From: Natronorubrum texcoconense
GTDB lineage: Archaea > Halobacteriota > Halobacteria > Halobacteriales > Natrialbaceae
Reading direction: 5' to 3'
Length of the DNA stretch: 64,000 nt
Assembly (NCBI RefSeq): GCF_900100335.1
Contig: NZ_FNFE01000004.1
Location: 248,001-312,000, forward strand
Position 1 is the first letter of the stretch. Every line of letters starts with the position of its first letter. The position numbers were made by a program, and so were the translations under genes. Below the pieces are notes generated by a model, which saw only the letters and a program-made list of their open reading frames with translations, was not told where the DNA came from and did no database searches. Below, piece after piece: positions 34,571 to 45,296 of the stretch.

Positions 34571-36757
34571 ATGGGCCGACGCAAGAAGATCGTCCAAGAG
34601 TGTGAACGGCTGATGGACGAACCGGAGAACATCCGGAACATCGCCATCGCCGCTCACGTCGACCACGGAAAAACGACCCTTTCTGACAACCTCCTCGCGG
34701 GTGCGGGCATGATCTCCGACGAGACTGCCGGCGAACAGCTCGCGATGGACACGGAGGAAGACGAGCAGGAACGCGGGATCACCATCGACGCGGCGAACGT
34801 TTCGATGACCCACGAGTACGAGGATACCAACCACCTCATCAACCTCATCGACACGCCGGGCCACGTCGACTTCGGTGGCGACGTCACTCGTGCAATGCGT
34901 GCCGTCGACGGTGCGCTCGTCGTCGTTGACGCCGTCGAAGGGGCCATGCCCCAGACAGAGACGGTGCTCCGACAGGCGCTCCGCGAGGGCGTCAAACCGA
35001 CCCTGTTCATCAACAAGGTCGACCGACTCATCTCCGAACTGCAGGAAGGACCCGAGGAGATGCAACAGCGTCTTCTCTCGGTCATCCACGACGTCAACGA
35101 ACTTATCCGTGGGATGACCCAGGACATGGACGACATCGACGACTGGACCGTCTCCGTCGAGGAGGGGACCGTCGGCTTCGGATCCGCTCTCTACAAGTGG
35201 GGCGTCTCGATGCCGTCGATGCAGCGCACCGGGATGGACTTCGGCGAAATCATGGAACTCGAGCGCAACGACAACCGTCAGGAGCTCCACGAGCGGACGC
35301 CGCTGTCGGACGTCGTGCTCGACATGGTCTGTGAGCACTTCCCGAACCCCGTCGACGCCCAGCCGATGCGCATCCCGCGCATCTGGCGCGGCGACGACGA
35401 ATCCGAACTCGCCGAGACGATGCGACTCGTCGACGAGGACGGCGAGGTCGTCTTCATGGTCACCGACATCGCGATGGACCCACACGCCGGCGAAGTCGCC
35501 TCCGGTCGTGTCTTCTCGGGCAGCCTCGAGAAGGGCCAGGAGCTGTACGTCTCCGGAACCGCGGGCAAGAACCGCGTCCAGTCCGTCGGGATCTACATGG
35601 GTGGCGAGCGCGAGGAAGTGGACCACGTTCCCGCGGGGAACATCGCTGCCGTCACCGGTCTGCGAGACGCAATCGCCGGCTCGACGGTCTCCTCCGTCGA
35701 GATGACGCCGTTCGAGTCGATCGAGCACATCTCGGAGCCGGTCATCACGAAGAGCGTGGAGGCCCAGACGATGGACGACCTGCCGAAGCTCATCGAGACG
35801 CTGCGCCAGGTCTCCAAGGAGGACCCCACGATCCAGATTACGATCAACGAGGACACCGGCGAGCACCTGATCTCCGGGCAGGGTGAACTCCACCTCGAGG
35901 TCATCACTCAGCGTATCGAAAAGAACCAGGGGATCCCGGTCAACACCGGTGAACCGATCGTCGTCTACCGCGAGCAGCCCCAGCAGCCGAGCGCCGAAAT
36001 CGAAGGCATTTCGCCGAACCGCCACAACCGCTTCTACGTCTCTATCGAGCCGATGCCGGACGAACTCGTCGAGACGATCAAGATGGGCGAGGCGTCGATG
36101 GACATGCCAGAGCAGGAACGCCGAGAGGCCCTGCAAGAGGCCGGCATGGACAAAGACGACTCCCAAGAAGTCGAGCACATCCACGGGACGAACATCCTCA
36201 TCGACGATACGAAGGGGATTCAGCACCTGAACGAGACGATGGAACTCGTGATCGAGGGATTCGAGGACGCCCTCGACAACGGTCCGCTCGCGAACGAGCC
36301 GGTCCAGGGGACCCTCATCCGACTGCACGACGCCCGACTCCACGAGGACACCATCCACCGTGGCCCAGCACAGGTCATCCCGGCAACCCGAAACGCGCTC
36401 CACAAGGCGCTGATCGACGGGAAGATCAAGCTGCTCGAGCCGATGCAGGACGCTCGGATCGACGTACCGAACGACCACATGGGTGCCGCCTCCGGCGAGA
36501 TCCAGGGTCGTCGTGGCCGCGTCGACGACATGTATCAGGAGGGTGACCTCATGGTCGTCGAGGGTATCGCACCCGTCGACGAGATGATCGGCTTCGCGAG
36601 CGACATCCGCTCCGCGACCGAGGGTCGCGCCGCCTGGAACACCGAGAACGCCGGCTTCGAGGTCATGTCCGACTCCCTCCAGCGCGAGAAGATCATGGAG
36701 ATCCGCGAGCGCAAGGGCATGAAGCTCGAGCTGCCGCCGAGTATCGACTACATCTAA
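34571..36757 (+). CDS. fusA: Translation elongation factor EF-2
   Basis: 728 residues from ATG 34571, the usual aEF-2 length; an in-frame upstream extension to 34367 is not conserved. G-domain motifs: AHVDHGKTT (G1), DTPGHVDF (G3) and NKVD (G4); the effector segment [11 protein letters not shown] is intact. In domain [14 protein letters not shown] contains the His that is converted to diphthamide. It catalyses GTP-driven translocation on the ribosome. Normally clustered with rps12-rps7; here displaced by the accessory island plus two other genes. Confidence 0.98.
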   Translation: MGRRKKIVQECERLMDEPENIRNIAIAAHVDHGKTTLSDNLLAGAGMISDETAGEQLAMDTEEDEQERGITIDAANVSMTHEYEDTNHLINLIDTPGHVDFGGDVTRAMRAVDGALVVVDAVEGAMPQTETVLRQALREGVKPTLFINKVDRLISELQEGPEEMQQRLLSVIHDVNELIRGMTQDMDDIDDWTVSVEEGTVGFGSALYKWGVSMPSMQRTGMDFGEIMELERNDNRQELHERTPLSDVVLDMVCEHFPNPVDAQPMRIPRIWRGDDESELAETMRLVDEDGEVVFMVTDIAMDPHAGEVASGRVFSGSLEKGQELYVSGTAGKNRVQSVGIYMGGEREEVDHVPAGNIAAVTGLRDAIAGSTVSSVEMTPFESIEHISEPVITKSVEAQTMDDLPKLIETLRQVSKEDPTIQITINEDTGEHLISGQGELHLEVITQRIEKNQGIPVNTGEPIVVYREQPQQPSAEIEGISPNRHNRFYVSIEPMPDELVETIKMGEASMDMPEQERREALQEAGMDKDDSQEVEHIHGTNILIDDTKGIQHLNETMELVIEGFEDALDNGPLANEPVQGTLIRLHDARLHEDTIHRGPAQVIPATRNALHKALIDGKIKLLEPMQDARIDVPNDHMGAASGEIQGRRGRVDDMYQEGDLMVVEGIAPVDEMIGFASDIRSATEGRAAWNTENAGFEVMSDSLQREKIMEIRERKGMKLELPPSIDYI

Positions 36758-37327
36758 GAGCGACGACTGCGACGAGCGGCTACCAAGTCAGTGCTCGGTC
36801 CCGGTCACTTTCCACGCGGAATATACGGCCGACCGACGCCGGCACCGCTCGACGTTCGGTGGGGATCTGACGAAAGGTGGGATCATCGCCGCGAAGGCGA
36901 GTACCGTTCCCCTCACGAAAACGGGACGCTCCCGGAACCGAACACGACTCCGACGATTGAGTCGGTTACATTCTAACGCGAGTTCAGGCGCAGGAGAATA
37001 TCAATGATCTCTCAGTCTGGTTTCCGTCCAGAGATATCCGACGGATTGAGTCGAGTATCGCCGACCGAAAAGATATCGATACGTGGTTCCTGGGTCCGAA
37101 ACCGGCCGGAAACAGTATTCTCATCCGCAATCCGTCTGTTCCTCCAACCAACTGAGTCGGTTTATTGAAAACACTCTCCAATTTATTATCTAACCAAAGA
37201 CGATATTTTAATGATACTACTATCAAAAACACAATGAGTGCAGCGGGAATGCATATGCTAGTAGAGGGCTATTCAACATTGATTCAATTCTAAATAATTT
37301 AAAAAGTATTTAATAATTGGTTTGAAT
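36758..37327. other. 570-bp gene-free region with halolysin promoter
   Basis: No supported gene. The last about 200 bp are strongly AT-rich. A TATA element atttaaaaag at 37297-37306 is 22-31 nt before the protease ATG, indicating a leaderless transcript. Confidence 0.55.
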
Positions 37328-39025
37328 ATGACGTTACGGGCTATGTTAGGAAATAACACCCGTGATTTTGATAGACGATCGGTGCTGCAAGCAGCCGGCG
37401 CACTCGGCGCGCTGTTCGGCCTCAACGGCGTCGTATCCGCGACCCCGGGGCGCGAGCCGGGGCCGAAAAAGAACGAAATCGTCGTCGGCGTCGGTGCCTC
37501 AGTCTCGAGTCCGGAACAGGCGGTTAGGCCGCAGATTCCGACCAACGCAGAGATCGTCCACACTAACGAAACACTCGGCTATGCGGCCGTGGAGTTTCCC
37601 GAAAACGCGGCCAGAACGGCGAAAGAAAACTTCAAGCAGAACGTCCTTCAGGGCGAGGGAATCGAGTACGCCGAAGATAACGTCACCTACGAAACCCTCG
37701 AGATGCAGGCTCTCGAGAGCGACAGTGAGGACGATAGCGCAGGTACCGAAGACGTCGGCGGAAGCGCCGTCAACGATCCCCTGTTCGACAGGCAGTACGC
37801 GCCACAGCAGGTCAACTGTTCCGAAGCCTGGGAGGAAACGCTCGGCGATCCGGACGTGACTATCTCGATCGTCGACCAGGGGGTGCAGTACGACCACCCC
37901 AACCTCGCGGAGAACATGGACGGTACCGTTTCAAACTACGGATACGATTTCGTTTCGGGCGACGGTGATCCCTACCCCGCCAGCGCCGGCGAGAACCACG
38001 GTACCCACGTCGGCGGGATCGCGGCCGGTGGTGCTGACAACGGTGAGGGCCACGCCGGCATCTCGAACTGCTCGATGCTGTCGGCTCGAGCATTAGGCGA
38101 CGGCGGCGGGGGGTCGCTGACCGATATCGCTGATGCGATCCAGTGGTCCGCGGATCAAGGTGCCGACATTATCAACATGTCGCTGGGCGGTGGCGGGTAC
38201 ACCCAGCTGATGGCGGACGCGTGTGCCTACGCCCAGAACGAGGGATCGCTACTCGTCGCAGCGGCTGGTAACGATTACGGCGGCAGCGTCTCGTACCCGG
38301 CCGCCTACGAAACGGTGATGGCTATCTCCTCGCTCGACGAGGGTGAGACGTTGTCGTCGTTCTCGAACGTCGGACCGGAAACCGAACTAGCCGCTCCCGG
38401 GGGTGACGTCCTCTCGACTGTCAACTGGGACGATTACGACTCCTTCTCCGGGACGTCGATGGCATCGCCGGTCGTCGCGGGCGTTGCTGGGCTCGCACTT
38501 TCGGCGTGGCCATCGCTCTCCAACGACGAACTGCGAAGTCACCTTCACGAGACGGCCGTCGATATCGGTCTCTCGGCGGAGGAACAGGGGTACGGGCGCG
38601 TCGATGCGGGGAACGCGGTAACAACCGAACCGGGGACTGAACCGGATCCGGATCCAGACCCGGATCCCGATCCGGAACCTGGCGAATGCGGCGACGAGAG
38701 TAACACTGCAAGCGCCGACGGTGAACTCAGCGACGGCTGGTGGGGCAATCAAAGCGACAGCTACAGCTACGAACTTGCGACTGAGAACCCCTGTAGCGCC
38801 ACCGTCACGCTAGACGGTCCCGCCACTGACGCGACGTTCGACCTCTACCTGACCCTCGACGGTCGCCAGCCAACGACCAGCGACTACGATGAACTCTCGG
38901 CTGACTGGGGTGCTGACGAGGAGATCGAGGTCGATCTCGACGGTGACGAGGAGCTCGGTATTCTGGTCGACAGGTACAGCGGCAGCGGCTCCTACGCGAT
39001 TACGGTCGAGGAACTGGGCAAGTAA
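37328..39025 (+). CDS. Halolysin-type subtilisin protease, Tat-exported, with C-terminal PPC-like domain
   Basis: 565 residues from ATG 37328 (a TTG two codons earlier is less likely). Residues 14-36 form a Tat signal ([17 protein letters not shown]), then an I9-type propeptide to about 145. The S8 catalytic domain has Asp183 ([11 protein letters not shown]), His227 (HGTHVGG), oxyanion Asn315 (AAAGND) and Ser377 (SGTSMASP). A Pro-Asp repeat linker (around residues 436-447) leads to a C-terminal beta-domain with paired cysteines (GECGDE, NPCSAT) like pre-peptidase C-terminal or halolysin extensions. It is secreted and salt-dependent by family knowledge. Confidence 0.95.
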   Translation: MTLRAMLGNNTRDFDRRSVLQAAGALGALFGLNGVVSATPGREPGPKKNEIVVGVGASVSSPEQAVRPQIPTNAEIVHTNETLGYAAVEFPENAARTAKENFKQNVLQGEGIEYAEDNVTYETLEMQALESDSEDDSAGTEDVGGSAVNDPLFDRQYAPQQVNCSEAWEETLGDPDVTISIVDQGVQYDHPNLAENMDGTVSNYGYDFVSGDGDPYPASAGENHGTHVGGIAAGGADNGEGHAGISNCSMLSARALGDGGGGSLTDIADAIQWSADQGADIINMSLGGGGYTQLMADACAYAQNEGSLLVAAAGNDYGGSVSYPAAYETVMAISSLDEGETLSSFSNVGPETELAAPGGDVLSTVNWDDYDSFSGTSMASPVVAGVAGLALSAWPSLSNDELRSHLHETAVDIGLSAEEQGYGRVDAGNAVTTEPGTEPDPDPDPDPDPEPGECGDESNTASADGELSDGWWGNQSDSYSYELATENPCSATVTLDGPATDATFDLYLTLDGRQPTTSDYDELSADWGADEEIEVDLDGDEELGILVDRYSGSGSYAITVEELGK

Positions 39026-39101
39026 TTCGGCAGCCGGCTCCGACGCGGAACCAGAAACACATTTTTCGGACGGTGACAGCAGGACGATGGAAGCACGGCC
39101 G

Positions 39102-40478
39102 TTACTCGCGTTCGCCTGCACCGAGCGCGCTCTCGCCGACCTTCTCGTGGCCCTCGATGATCTCCTGGCCGCCCATATACGGCTGTAGCGCCTCGGGGAT
39201 ATCGACCGTGCCGTCCTCGTTCTGGTAGTACTCGAGGACCGCCACCATCACCCGCGGAATCGCCAGCCCCGAGGCGTTCAGGGTGTGGAGGTACTCGGCC
39301 GACTCGTGGCGTTCGGGCCGGTAGCGCAGGCCGGCGCGGCGAGCCTGGAACTCCTCGAAGTTCGAGGCCGACGAGACCTCGAGCCAGCGGCCGCCTTCCT
39401 CGGGGCCGTCGTCCATGTCGTCGCCGGGTGCCCAGACCTCGATATCGTACGTCTTCGCGCTCGCGAAGGTGAGATCGCCGGTACAGAGTTCGAGGATGCG
39501 GTAGGGAAGGCCGAGCCGTTTGAGGACTTCCTCGGCTTCCTCGAGCAGGGCTTCGAGGCGGTCGTAGCTCTCCTCGGGTTCGACGAAGTTGACGAGTTCG
39601 ACCTTGTTGAACTGGTGGACGCGGACGATGCCGCGCGTTTCGGTGCCGTGCTCGCCGGCCTCTCGCCGGAAGTTTGGCGTGTAGGCCTGATGTTTGAGCG
39701 GGAGATCGTCTTTGAGGAGGATCTCGTCGGCGTACATGTTGGTAACCGGCACTTCGGCGGTGGGACAGAGCCAGAGGTCGTCGTCCTCGTAGTCGTCCTC
39801 GCGGCCGCCGAGTCGGTAGGCGTCGTCGGCGAATTTCGGTAACTGGCCGGTGCCGCGCATCGACTCGCTCGTGACGGGAACCGGCGGGAAGACGTCGACG
39901 TACTCCTGCTCGCGGTGGAGATCCAGCATGAACTGGATCAGCGCGTGCTCGAGTCGCGCGCCGTCGCCTTTGAGGAAGTAAAAGCCCGAGCCGGTCGTCT
40001 TGGCCCCGCGGGCCTCGTCGATGATGTCTAGCGCCTCGCCGAGTTCGTAGTGCGGGGTGATCTCGTCGGCGTCGACGCGGAGGTCGTCGAACCCCCACCG
40101 CCGGTCCTCGACGTTGTGGCGCTCGTCGACGCCCTTCGGAACGCTCTCGTGGGGGAGCTGTGGCACTTCGAGCAGTCGCTCCTCGAGTTCGGCCTGGAGT
40201 TCGGTAGCCTCGCTCTCTACCTCCTCGATGTCGGCTTTGAGCTCTTTCGACTGGGCGATCGCCTCGTCCTTTTCCTCCTGTTTGCCGTCGGCGACCAGTT
40301 CGCCGATCTGCTGGGTGACCTTGTTGCGCTCGTGGCGTAGTTCGTCGCCGCGAGCTTTCAGTTCCCGCCAGCGTTCGTCGATCTCGAGGAGTTCGTCGAG
40401 GTCGACGTCGGCACCTCGAGCCTCGAGGGCGTCGCGTACCTCCTCGGGGTTGTCGCGTAGATAGGTCCGGTCGAGCAT
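39102..40478 (-). CDS. serS: Seryl-tRNA synthetase
   Basis: 458 residues from ATG 40478; the longer frame runs into the divergent gene and is not conserved. N-terminal about 110 residues form the long antiparallel coiled coil that grips tRNA-Ser (residues about 30-100, rich in E/K/L). The class II core contains motif 2 (NFRREAGEHGTETRG) and motif 3 (GLAIPRVMVAVLEYYQ). This is the common bacterial-type SerRS, not the rare methanogen type. Divergent from the PhoU-TrkA_C gene. Confidence 0.98.
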   Translation of the reverse strand: MLDRTYLRDNPEEVRDALEARGADVDLDELLEIDERWRELKARGDELRHERNKVTQQIGELVADGKQEEKDEAIAQSKELKADIEEVESEATELQAELEERLLEVPQLPHESVPKGVDERHNVEDRRWGFDDLRVDADEITPHYELGEALDIIDEARGAKTTGSGFYFLKGDGARLEHALIQFMLDLHREQEYVDVFPPVPVTSESMRGTGQLPKFADDAYRLGGREDDYEDDDLWLCPTAEVPVTNMYADEILLKDDLPLKHQAYTPNFRREAGEHGTETRGIVRVHQFNKVELVNFVEPEESYDRLEALLEEAEEVLKRLGLPYRILELCTGDLTFASAKTYDIEVWAPGDDMDDGPEEGGRWLEVSSASNFEEFQARRAGLRYRPERHESAEYLHTLNASGLAIPRVMVAVLEYYQNEDGTVDIPEALQPYMGGQEIIEGHEKVGESALGAGERE

Positions 40479-40622
40479 TGCTCGTGCGTTCTTTGCGCCC
40501 GGCCAAAACCGTGTCGGAAGCCAGCGTCGAGGTGCTTGCGCTGGTCGATGCGGCCGATCGATCGCCCCCCAGCCCGGACCTCGCGGGAAACGCTTTTTTC
40601 GCCGGGGGTCCGAGTTCGACGT

Positions 40623-41831
40623 ATGGATCCGCTCGAGGGCGAAGCGTCGTCGGTATCGGTGGAGTACGAACCGGTCAGCGTCAAGGACGTACTCGTCGAG
40701 ATGAAAGATACCGCGGAGTTGCTCATCGACCTCTCGTACTCGGCGGTTCTTCACCGCAACGCGGATCTCGCACGGGAGGTGCTCCGACTCGAAGAGCGGA
40801 TGAACGTCCTCGAACTCCGCGCGCGGATGAGCCTCATGATGGCCGTCCGCAAGCCGGCCGACGCGGAGGAGCTCGCGCCCGTGCTGGGAATCGTCGCCGC
40901 CGCCGACGCGATCAGCGACGCGGCGGGCGACATCGCGAAGATCGTCTTAGAGGAGATGGGGCTCCCGGAAGCCATGCGCGCCGCCCTGCCCGAGGCCGCC
41001 GAGGTGCTCGTTCGCGGCGTCGTCGACCCCGACTCCGAGTACTCCGATCGCACGCTCGAGGATATCGATCTCGAGTCCGAGACCGGCGTCCGTATAATCG
41101 CGCTCCGCCGTGGCGAGGACTGGCTGTTGAATCCCGGCCCGACGACAACCGTCTCGAGCGGCGACGTCGCGCTCCTTCGTGGCCCCGATACGGCGATCGG
41201 CGACGTCTGCGAGGTGTTGACCGGCGAGGTCTACGAAACGCCGACCGTCGACGATCCGGGGATTCCGGACCTCGAGCGGGCCGTGGACACGATCATCCAC
41301 ATGAAGAACCTCTCGGAGCTGGCGGTCGATCTGGCCTACAGCAGCGTGCTGTTCGACAGCGCGGAGCTGGCCGAAGAGGTCCGCAATTTGGAGGTCGAGG
41401 TCGACGCCATGCAGTCGCGCTTCGAGGCCTGGACGCTCCGGGCGGCCGCCGACGCGGAGGACCCGGTGGCGCTGCGGGGACTCATCCGGCTGGGGACCAG
41501 CACGGAAGTTATCAGCGACGCGGCGATCGACATCAGCGAGGGCGTGCTTCGGGATATCGAGGTTCACCCCGTCGTCCAGCTCGCCGTCCAGGAGAGCGAC
41601 GAGATAATCACGCGCGTCGAGATCGAACCCGGGAGCGAACTCGACGGGACCGCGGTGGCGGCGGGCGTTCCCGATGTCGAGTCGACGATGTCGGTGATCG
41701 CCATCCGTCGCCCCGACGAGGGGTGGCTGCTGGTGACCGACGCCGACGCCGAACTCCGGGGCGGCGACGTGCTGATCTCGAAGGGGACCCGGACGGCCGC
41801 GGAGGCGTTCGAGGAGCTGGCTCGAGCCTGA
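40623..41831 (+). CDS. Duplicated PhoU-TrkA_C cytosolic regulator (MgtE-associated), locus 1
   Basis: 402 residues from ATG 40623. Two tandem copies of a PhoU-like helical domain followed by TrkA_C: PhoU about 18-120 and 215-315, TrkA_C about 130-195 and 325-400. Parallel motifs show the internal duplication (EMKDTAELLIDLSYSAVL versus HMKNLSELAVDLAYSSVL). No membrane helices. A paralogue at 55388 sits beside another MgtE pair. It probably regulates ion transport by ligand binding; the doubled layout would match two MgtE half-proteins. Channel identity is inferred from context. Confidence 0.85.
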   Translation: MDPLEGEASSVSVEYEPVSVKDVLVEMKDTAELLIDLSYSAVLHRNADLAREVLRLEERMNVLELRARMSLMMAVRKPADAEELAPVLGIVAAADAISDAAGDIAKIVLEEMGLPEAMRAALPEAAEVLVRGVVDPDSEYSDRTLEDIDLESETGVRIIALRRGEDWLLNPGPTTTVSSGDVALLRGPDTAIGDVCEVLTGEVYETPTVDDPGIPDLERAVDTIIHMKNLSELAVDLAYSSVLFDSAELAEEVRNLEVEVDAMQSRFEAWTLRAAADAEDPVALRGLIRLGTSTEVISDAAIDISEGVLRDIEVHPVVQLAVQESDEIITRVEIEPGSELDGTAVAAGVPDVESTMSVIAIRRPDEGWLLVTDADAELRGGDVLISKGTRTAAEAFEELARA

Positions 41832-41886
41832 TCGGGCCGTCGATCTTTTCGTCTCGGTTCGGCTTCGACGTCTCGCGTAAATGGCG

Positions 41887-42027
41887 TTATCCGGTGTAGG
41901 CGAGCAGCATCGAGACCAGTTCGAGGTAGACGAGCGCGCCGAGGACGGCGACGACGATGGCGAGGGTGAGCGGCACGAGCGTGGGCGGCTGCTTCTGGAA
42001 CTGGATCGTACGGAGCAGTCCCATCAT
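41887..42027 (-). CDS. 46-residue single-helix membrane microprotein
   Basis: MMGLLRTIQFQKQPPTLVP start, then one hydrophobic helix (about 17-44). ATG 42027 or 42024. No homology claimed. Codon use (mostly G/C third positions) matches neighbours, and the helix is well formed, unlike shadow frames. Lies on the same strand downstream of the MgtE pair and a 92-residue gene. Confidence 0.55.
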   Translation of the reverse strand: MMGLLRTIQFQKQPPTLVPLTLAIVVAVLGALVYLELVSMLLAYTG

Positions 42028-42297
42028 CGGTTCGCTCGCCTCCGTTCTGGGGCCTCTCGGTGGGGGGACTGTCGGGGTCGGCTGCGTCGGGTCGGGTGGG
42101 TGACCATACAGATGAGGCCCACATCGTCACACTTGAAACTCAGTCAGACGTCCGACGGACGGACAGCAGACGGCAGTTTCACGAGTTTTCGCGCACCTCC
42201 TGAAGCGGTTCTCTACGCCCCGTTAGCCGGCGGTTCGCTCGTCGCTCGTCAGCGGTGTACTCGTCGAACGTCCGCGGGCCGCTCGAACCGATTGCCG

Positions 42298-42576
42298 CTA
42301 CTCGTCTCGAAGCGCGCTCGCAACCGACTCGAGTTCCGCCTTTCGAAGCGGACGCTCGGCGCGCTCCGGATCGTCGTCCTCGAGGGCGCCGATTTTCCAG
42401 AGAATTCCCGCGCGCATCTGCGGTTTCGAGGGGAGGCCGTTCGTCCCGATGTCGTAGTCGACGGCGTCGCAGATGGCGGCGAGCGCTTCTTTCGTAAAGG
42501 CGGTCGACTCCACGCGTTCGTACCGACCCACGGCCTGTCGGATTTCGTTTCGGAGATCGTCGACGGTTGGTGACAC
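42298..42576 (-). CDS. Conserved-looking 92-residue helical protein, unknown
   Basis: Begins MSPTVDDLRNEIRQAVGRYE and is predicted mostly alpha-helical and acidic, with the GTNGLPSKPQMRAGILWKIG segment in the centre. I do not recognise the family with certainty. Good halophilic codon usage and ATG 42576 just downstream of an MgtE gene 64 bp away on the same strand suggest a real gene, perhaps cotranscribed with the MgtE pair. Confidence 0.65.
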   Translation of the reverse strand: MSPTVDDLRNEIRQAVGRYERVESTAFTKEALAAICDAVDYDIGTNGLPSKPQMRAGILWKIGALEDDDPERAERPLRKAELESVASALRDE

Positions 42577-42639
42577 GCGTACAGCAACGAACGGATTCCC
42601 CCTGTAAATTCCGGTCGGGTATCGACCGTGTCCACCGGG

Positions 42640-43224
42640 TCAGAAACCGAGGACGACCGCCGACACGCCGATAAAGATGACCATTCCGAAGACGTCGACG
42701 ACGTTGGTGACGATCGGGATCGTCGTGTCGTCGGGGTCGATTCCCAGCCGATAAGAGCCGTAGGTCGCCGCGAAGCTGAAGACGATCGCGATGACGGCCA
42801 CCGACATTCCGCTGACGAGCGAGATCAGAAGCAGCGGGCCGAACCCGACGACCCCGCCGAACAACATGGCGTCGATCGCCGCGGCCCCGATCGCCAGCGC
42901 CGTGAAGATCGTCGCCGCGAGCGCGAGAACTGCCGCCACGTCTCCCCAGAGCTCTCGGTCGCGCGGATCGAGTTCGGTCGTTCCCAGGTGAAAGCGTGTC
43001 GACAACCGCGAGCTCAGGATCGCCCCGAGGTTGCCGCCCATGTCGACCATCGTCGGTACCATCACCGCGAGGACGGCGAACTCCTCTAACATCTCCTCGG
43101 CGCTCTCGAGTGTGATCCCGGCCCAGAGGACGATGATCGAGAGCACGACGAGCAGCGGGAACATGTTGGCGACGATGCGTTTCCACTCCCAGGTCCCGAG
43201 CGAGCCGCCTGCGGGGACGACCAT
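42640..43224 (-). CDS. mgtE: MgtE-type divalent cation transporter half, locus 1 (second)
   Basis: 194 residues, five predicted membrane helices forming one MgtE transmembrane domain with no N-terminal or CBS domains. Typical segments: VPTMVDMGGNLGAILSSRLS (helix entering the pore) and GIDPDDTTIPIVTNVVDVFG (Asp-rich pore/gating end). Its ATG overlaps the TGA of the upstream half by 1 nt (TGATG style coupling), so the two proteins are made together and likely form a heterodimer like the two domains of SLC41. Ion probably Mg2+; could be other divalents. Confidence 0.88.
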   Translation of the reverse strand: MVVPAGGSLGTWEWKRIVANMFPLLVVLSIIVLWAGITLESAEEMLEEFAVLAVMVPTMVDMGGNLGAILSSRLSTRFHLGTTELDPRDRELWGDVAAVLALAATIFTALAIGAAAIDAMLFGGVVGFGPLLLISLVSGMSVAVIAIVFSFAATYGSYRLGIDPDDTTIPIVTNVVDVFGMVIFIGVSAVVLGF

Positions 43225-43793
43225 CAGACGAGCACCTCCACGAGTCCGATCGCGAACAGCATGAACAGCATCCCGAAGATGTCACCGAGGGTCGTCACGA
43301 TGGGGCCGACGAGGTTGTCGGGGTCGTAACCGTACTTGTAGCCCAGAAAAATCAGCGCGAGTAGGCCGAAGATGAGGACGACCGAGGTCAGCACGCCGGC
43401 GATCAGCATGATCCCGACGAGTTCGTACAGCGCGGCGACCTCCCAGCCGATCACCAGCAACGCGGCCCACGTGACCACGCCGATGACGATCGAGATACCG
43501 ATCCCGTTGATGAACGAGGCGAGAACGGCGTTGACCAGCCGATCGTTCCACTCGAACCGCGGTTCGATAAGCCCCTGGTGGAGCCCGCTCGAGATGCGCC
43601 CACCCAGCGCACCGTAGACGTTCCCTCGTGTCGCCAGAAACACGGGCACCATCACGAGCAGGCCGGGAAACCGCTCGACGCTCTCTAAGATCCCCTCGAG
43701 CACCAATCCGGCGAAGAGTCCGCCGCCCAGTGCGATCAACAGGATGGGGAGCGCTTCCCGGTAGATGGACCAGAAGTCGCCGCGAACGCTCAT
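43224..43793 (-). CDS. mgtE: MgtE-type divalent cation transporter half, locus 1 (first)
   Basis: 189 residues, five membrane helices. Pore-side segments ATRGNVYGALGGRISSGLHQ and DPDNLVGPIVTTLGDIFG correspond to those of the partner gene (PTMVDMGGNLGAILSSRLS and DPDDTTIPIVTNVVDVFG). First gene of the MgtE pair; no cytosolic regulatory domains, which the PhoU-TrkA_C protein may supply. ATG 43793. Confidence 0.88.
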   Translation of the reverse strand: MSVRGDFWSIYREALPILLIALGGGLFAGLVLEGILESVERFPGLLVMVPVFLATRGNVYGALGGRISSGLHQGLIEPRFEWNDRLVNAVLASFINGIGISIVIGVVTWAALLVIGWEVAALYELVGIMLIAGVLTSVVLIFGLLALIFLGYKYGYDPDNLVGPIVTTLGDIFGMLFMLFAIGLVEVLV

Positions 43794-43976
43794 ATCAGCA
43801 AATCACTGAGTCCGATGTTAAACGTACCGGGACCGATCCGCCATCGATCGTGATGGCGATCTATCGGGTATCGATGCGACGTCTCCTCGGGTTGTCACCG
43901 AATGGCGTGGTAGTCGAATACGATATTAGTCCTAGATGGAAAGTGATTTTAGACACTTCTAATATTTTTGTAGTGC

Positions 43977-44153
43977 ATGCTGAATACCAACCACAGCAGT
44001 CGATACGGCATCGATACCGCGATACTCGAGGCCACCAACGCACACTACGAGTTCGGTCGCACGCTCGAGGAACTGATTACCGACCTCCTGCAGGGCGAGT
44101 TCGCCGGCGTCATTCGGTCCCACAGCCGAGGTGAGGTGTATGGGGGCCGCTGA
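43977..44153 (+). CDS. Possible 58-residue protein overlapping the CBS-MgtE start
   Basis: Frame MLNTNHSSRYGIDTA to VYGGR, with a helical FGRTLEELITDLLQGEF part. Different frame from the downstream gene, overlapping it by 14 nt. It is preceded by an AT-rich stretch. Could be a leader-like small gene or a chance frame; weak support. Confidence 0.25.
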   Translation: MLNTNHSSRYGIDTAILEATNAHYEFGRTLEELITDLLQGEFAGVIRSHSRGEVYGGR

Positions 44154-45183
44154 GCGCAATCTCGACCTCGAGTTCCACGCGGATCGCGTGGCAGAGATCG
44201 TCGACGACGAGTACGTCGCCGTCACGCAGGAGTCGTTCGTCGGAGAGGCCGTCGAACGGTTCCGTGAGTTCGAGCCTCGAACCGACGAAACGACCGTCTA
44301 TTACCTCTACGTCACCGACAACTCCGGCCGACTCGTCGGCGTCATGTCCCTTCGGGAACTGCTCAACGCCCAGGAGGACGACGTCGTCGAGGACCACATG
44401 TCGACGGATTTGATCACGATCGACGCCGACGCGGATCCGGAGCTCGCCGCAGCCGAGATGGCCGACCGCGACTTTTCTGCGCTTCCGGTTGTCGACGACG
44501 ACGGCGTACTCGTCGGCGTTCTCAGAACCGACGACATGCTCGAGGTCGTCGAGGAGGAGGCCACCGAAGACATCCTGAAATCGGCCGGCTTCTCCTTCGC
44601 CGACGTCGAGCGGTCCCGGAGTTCGGCTATCCTCGAGTCCTCGATCCCGCGGATCCTGCGGCTCCGACTCCCGTGGTTGATCGTCGCGCTCGCCGGTGGC
44701 TTGCTCGCCGGCGGCGTCATCGAGCAGTTCGAGGACACGCTCGAGGCGGTCGTCGCGCTCGCCTTCTTCGTCCCGGTGATCATGGACATGGGCGGTAACG
44801 TCGGCACGCAGGCGTCGACCATCTTCGTCCGCGGTCTCGCGCTCGGCCAGATCGACGACCGGAACGCGATGCGCTACTTCGCCCGCGAAGGACTCATCGG
44901 CCTGCTGATCGGGCTCATCATCGGCGCCATTGGCGCCGGTGCGGCCTACCTCTGGCAGATCGACGAGCCGTACGCCCTCGAGTTGGCGCTCGTCGTGTTC
45001 ATCGGCCTCGTCTCCGTCTGCGTGGTCGCGTCGGTCGTCGGCTACGTGATCCCGTGGATCATGAACAAACTAGGCTTCGACCCGGCGGCCGCCTCTGATC
45101 CGCTGATCACGACGGTCAAAGACGTGACGGCGCTGCTGATTTACTTCGGACTGGCGGCCGTGTTGCTCCAGGAACTGCTGTGA
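44140..45183 (+). CDS. mgtE: MgtE Mg2+ transporter with CBS pair
   Basis: 347 residues from ATG 44140 (GTG 44131 possible). Residues 15-140 hold two CBS domains (YLYVTDNSGRLVGVMSLRE; ALPVVDDDGVLVGVLRTDD), then residues 165-347 one MgtE membrane domain with FVPVIMDMGGNVGTQASTI and GFDPAAASDPLITTVKDVTA. The N-terminal MgtE_N superhelical domain of bacterial MgtE is missing, so gating would rest on CBS nucleotide/Mg2+ binding alone. Transcribed divergently from the split MgtE pair. Confidence 0.92.
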   Translation: MGAAERNLDLEFHADRVAEIVDDEYVAVTQESFVGEAVERFREFEPRTDETTVYYLYVTDNSGRLVGVMSLRELLNAQEDDVVEDHMSTDLITIDADADPELAAAEMADRDFSALPVVDDDGVLVGVLRTDDMLEVVEEEATEDILKSAGFSFADVERSRSSAILESSIPRILRLRLPWLIVALAGGLLAGGVIEQFEDTLEAVVALAFFVPVIMDMGGNVGTQASTIFVRGLALGQIDDRNAMRYFAREGLIGLLIGLIIGAIGAGAAYLWQIDEPYALELALVVFIGLVSVCVVASVVGYVIPWIMNKLGFDPAAASDPLITTVKDVTALLIYFGLAAVLLQELL

Positions 45184-45296
45184 GCGGTGGATAAGGACGA
45201 CGCCACCGATATTTTCACGGTATCGTTTCCGAACGGAATCGTGGTACCACGACCCTCACAAGGGTTATCCGTGGCCCGGAACTACATTTGTTCGTA

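Noticed and set aside
34472-36478. Long open frame antisense to the EF-2 gene (and similar long antisense frames at 1483-2790, 9413-11560, 16942-18366, 19492-20889, 51851-53527)
   Set aside because: They mirror strongly biased GC-rich codons of recognised genes on the other strand and show no recognisable domains; typical shadows in haloarchaeal DNA.
36791-36976. Small gene after EF-2
   Set aside because: No helix, motif or promoter; composition like random intergenic sequence.
38635-38685. Tandem DNA repeat or CRISPR-like array
   Set aside because: It is the Pro-Asp linker of the halolysin, in frame and coding; no spacers.
42640-43793. A frameshifted single mgtE gene
   Set aside because: Each half is a full MgtE membrane domain with its own start, they overlap by stop-start coupling, and the same two-gene layout recurs at 54008-55203.
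43959-44225. Small antisense gene across the CBS-MgtE start
   Set aside because: Overlaps a confident start on the opposite strand and has low-complexity Ser/Arg translation.
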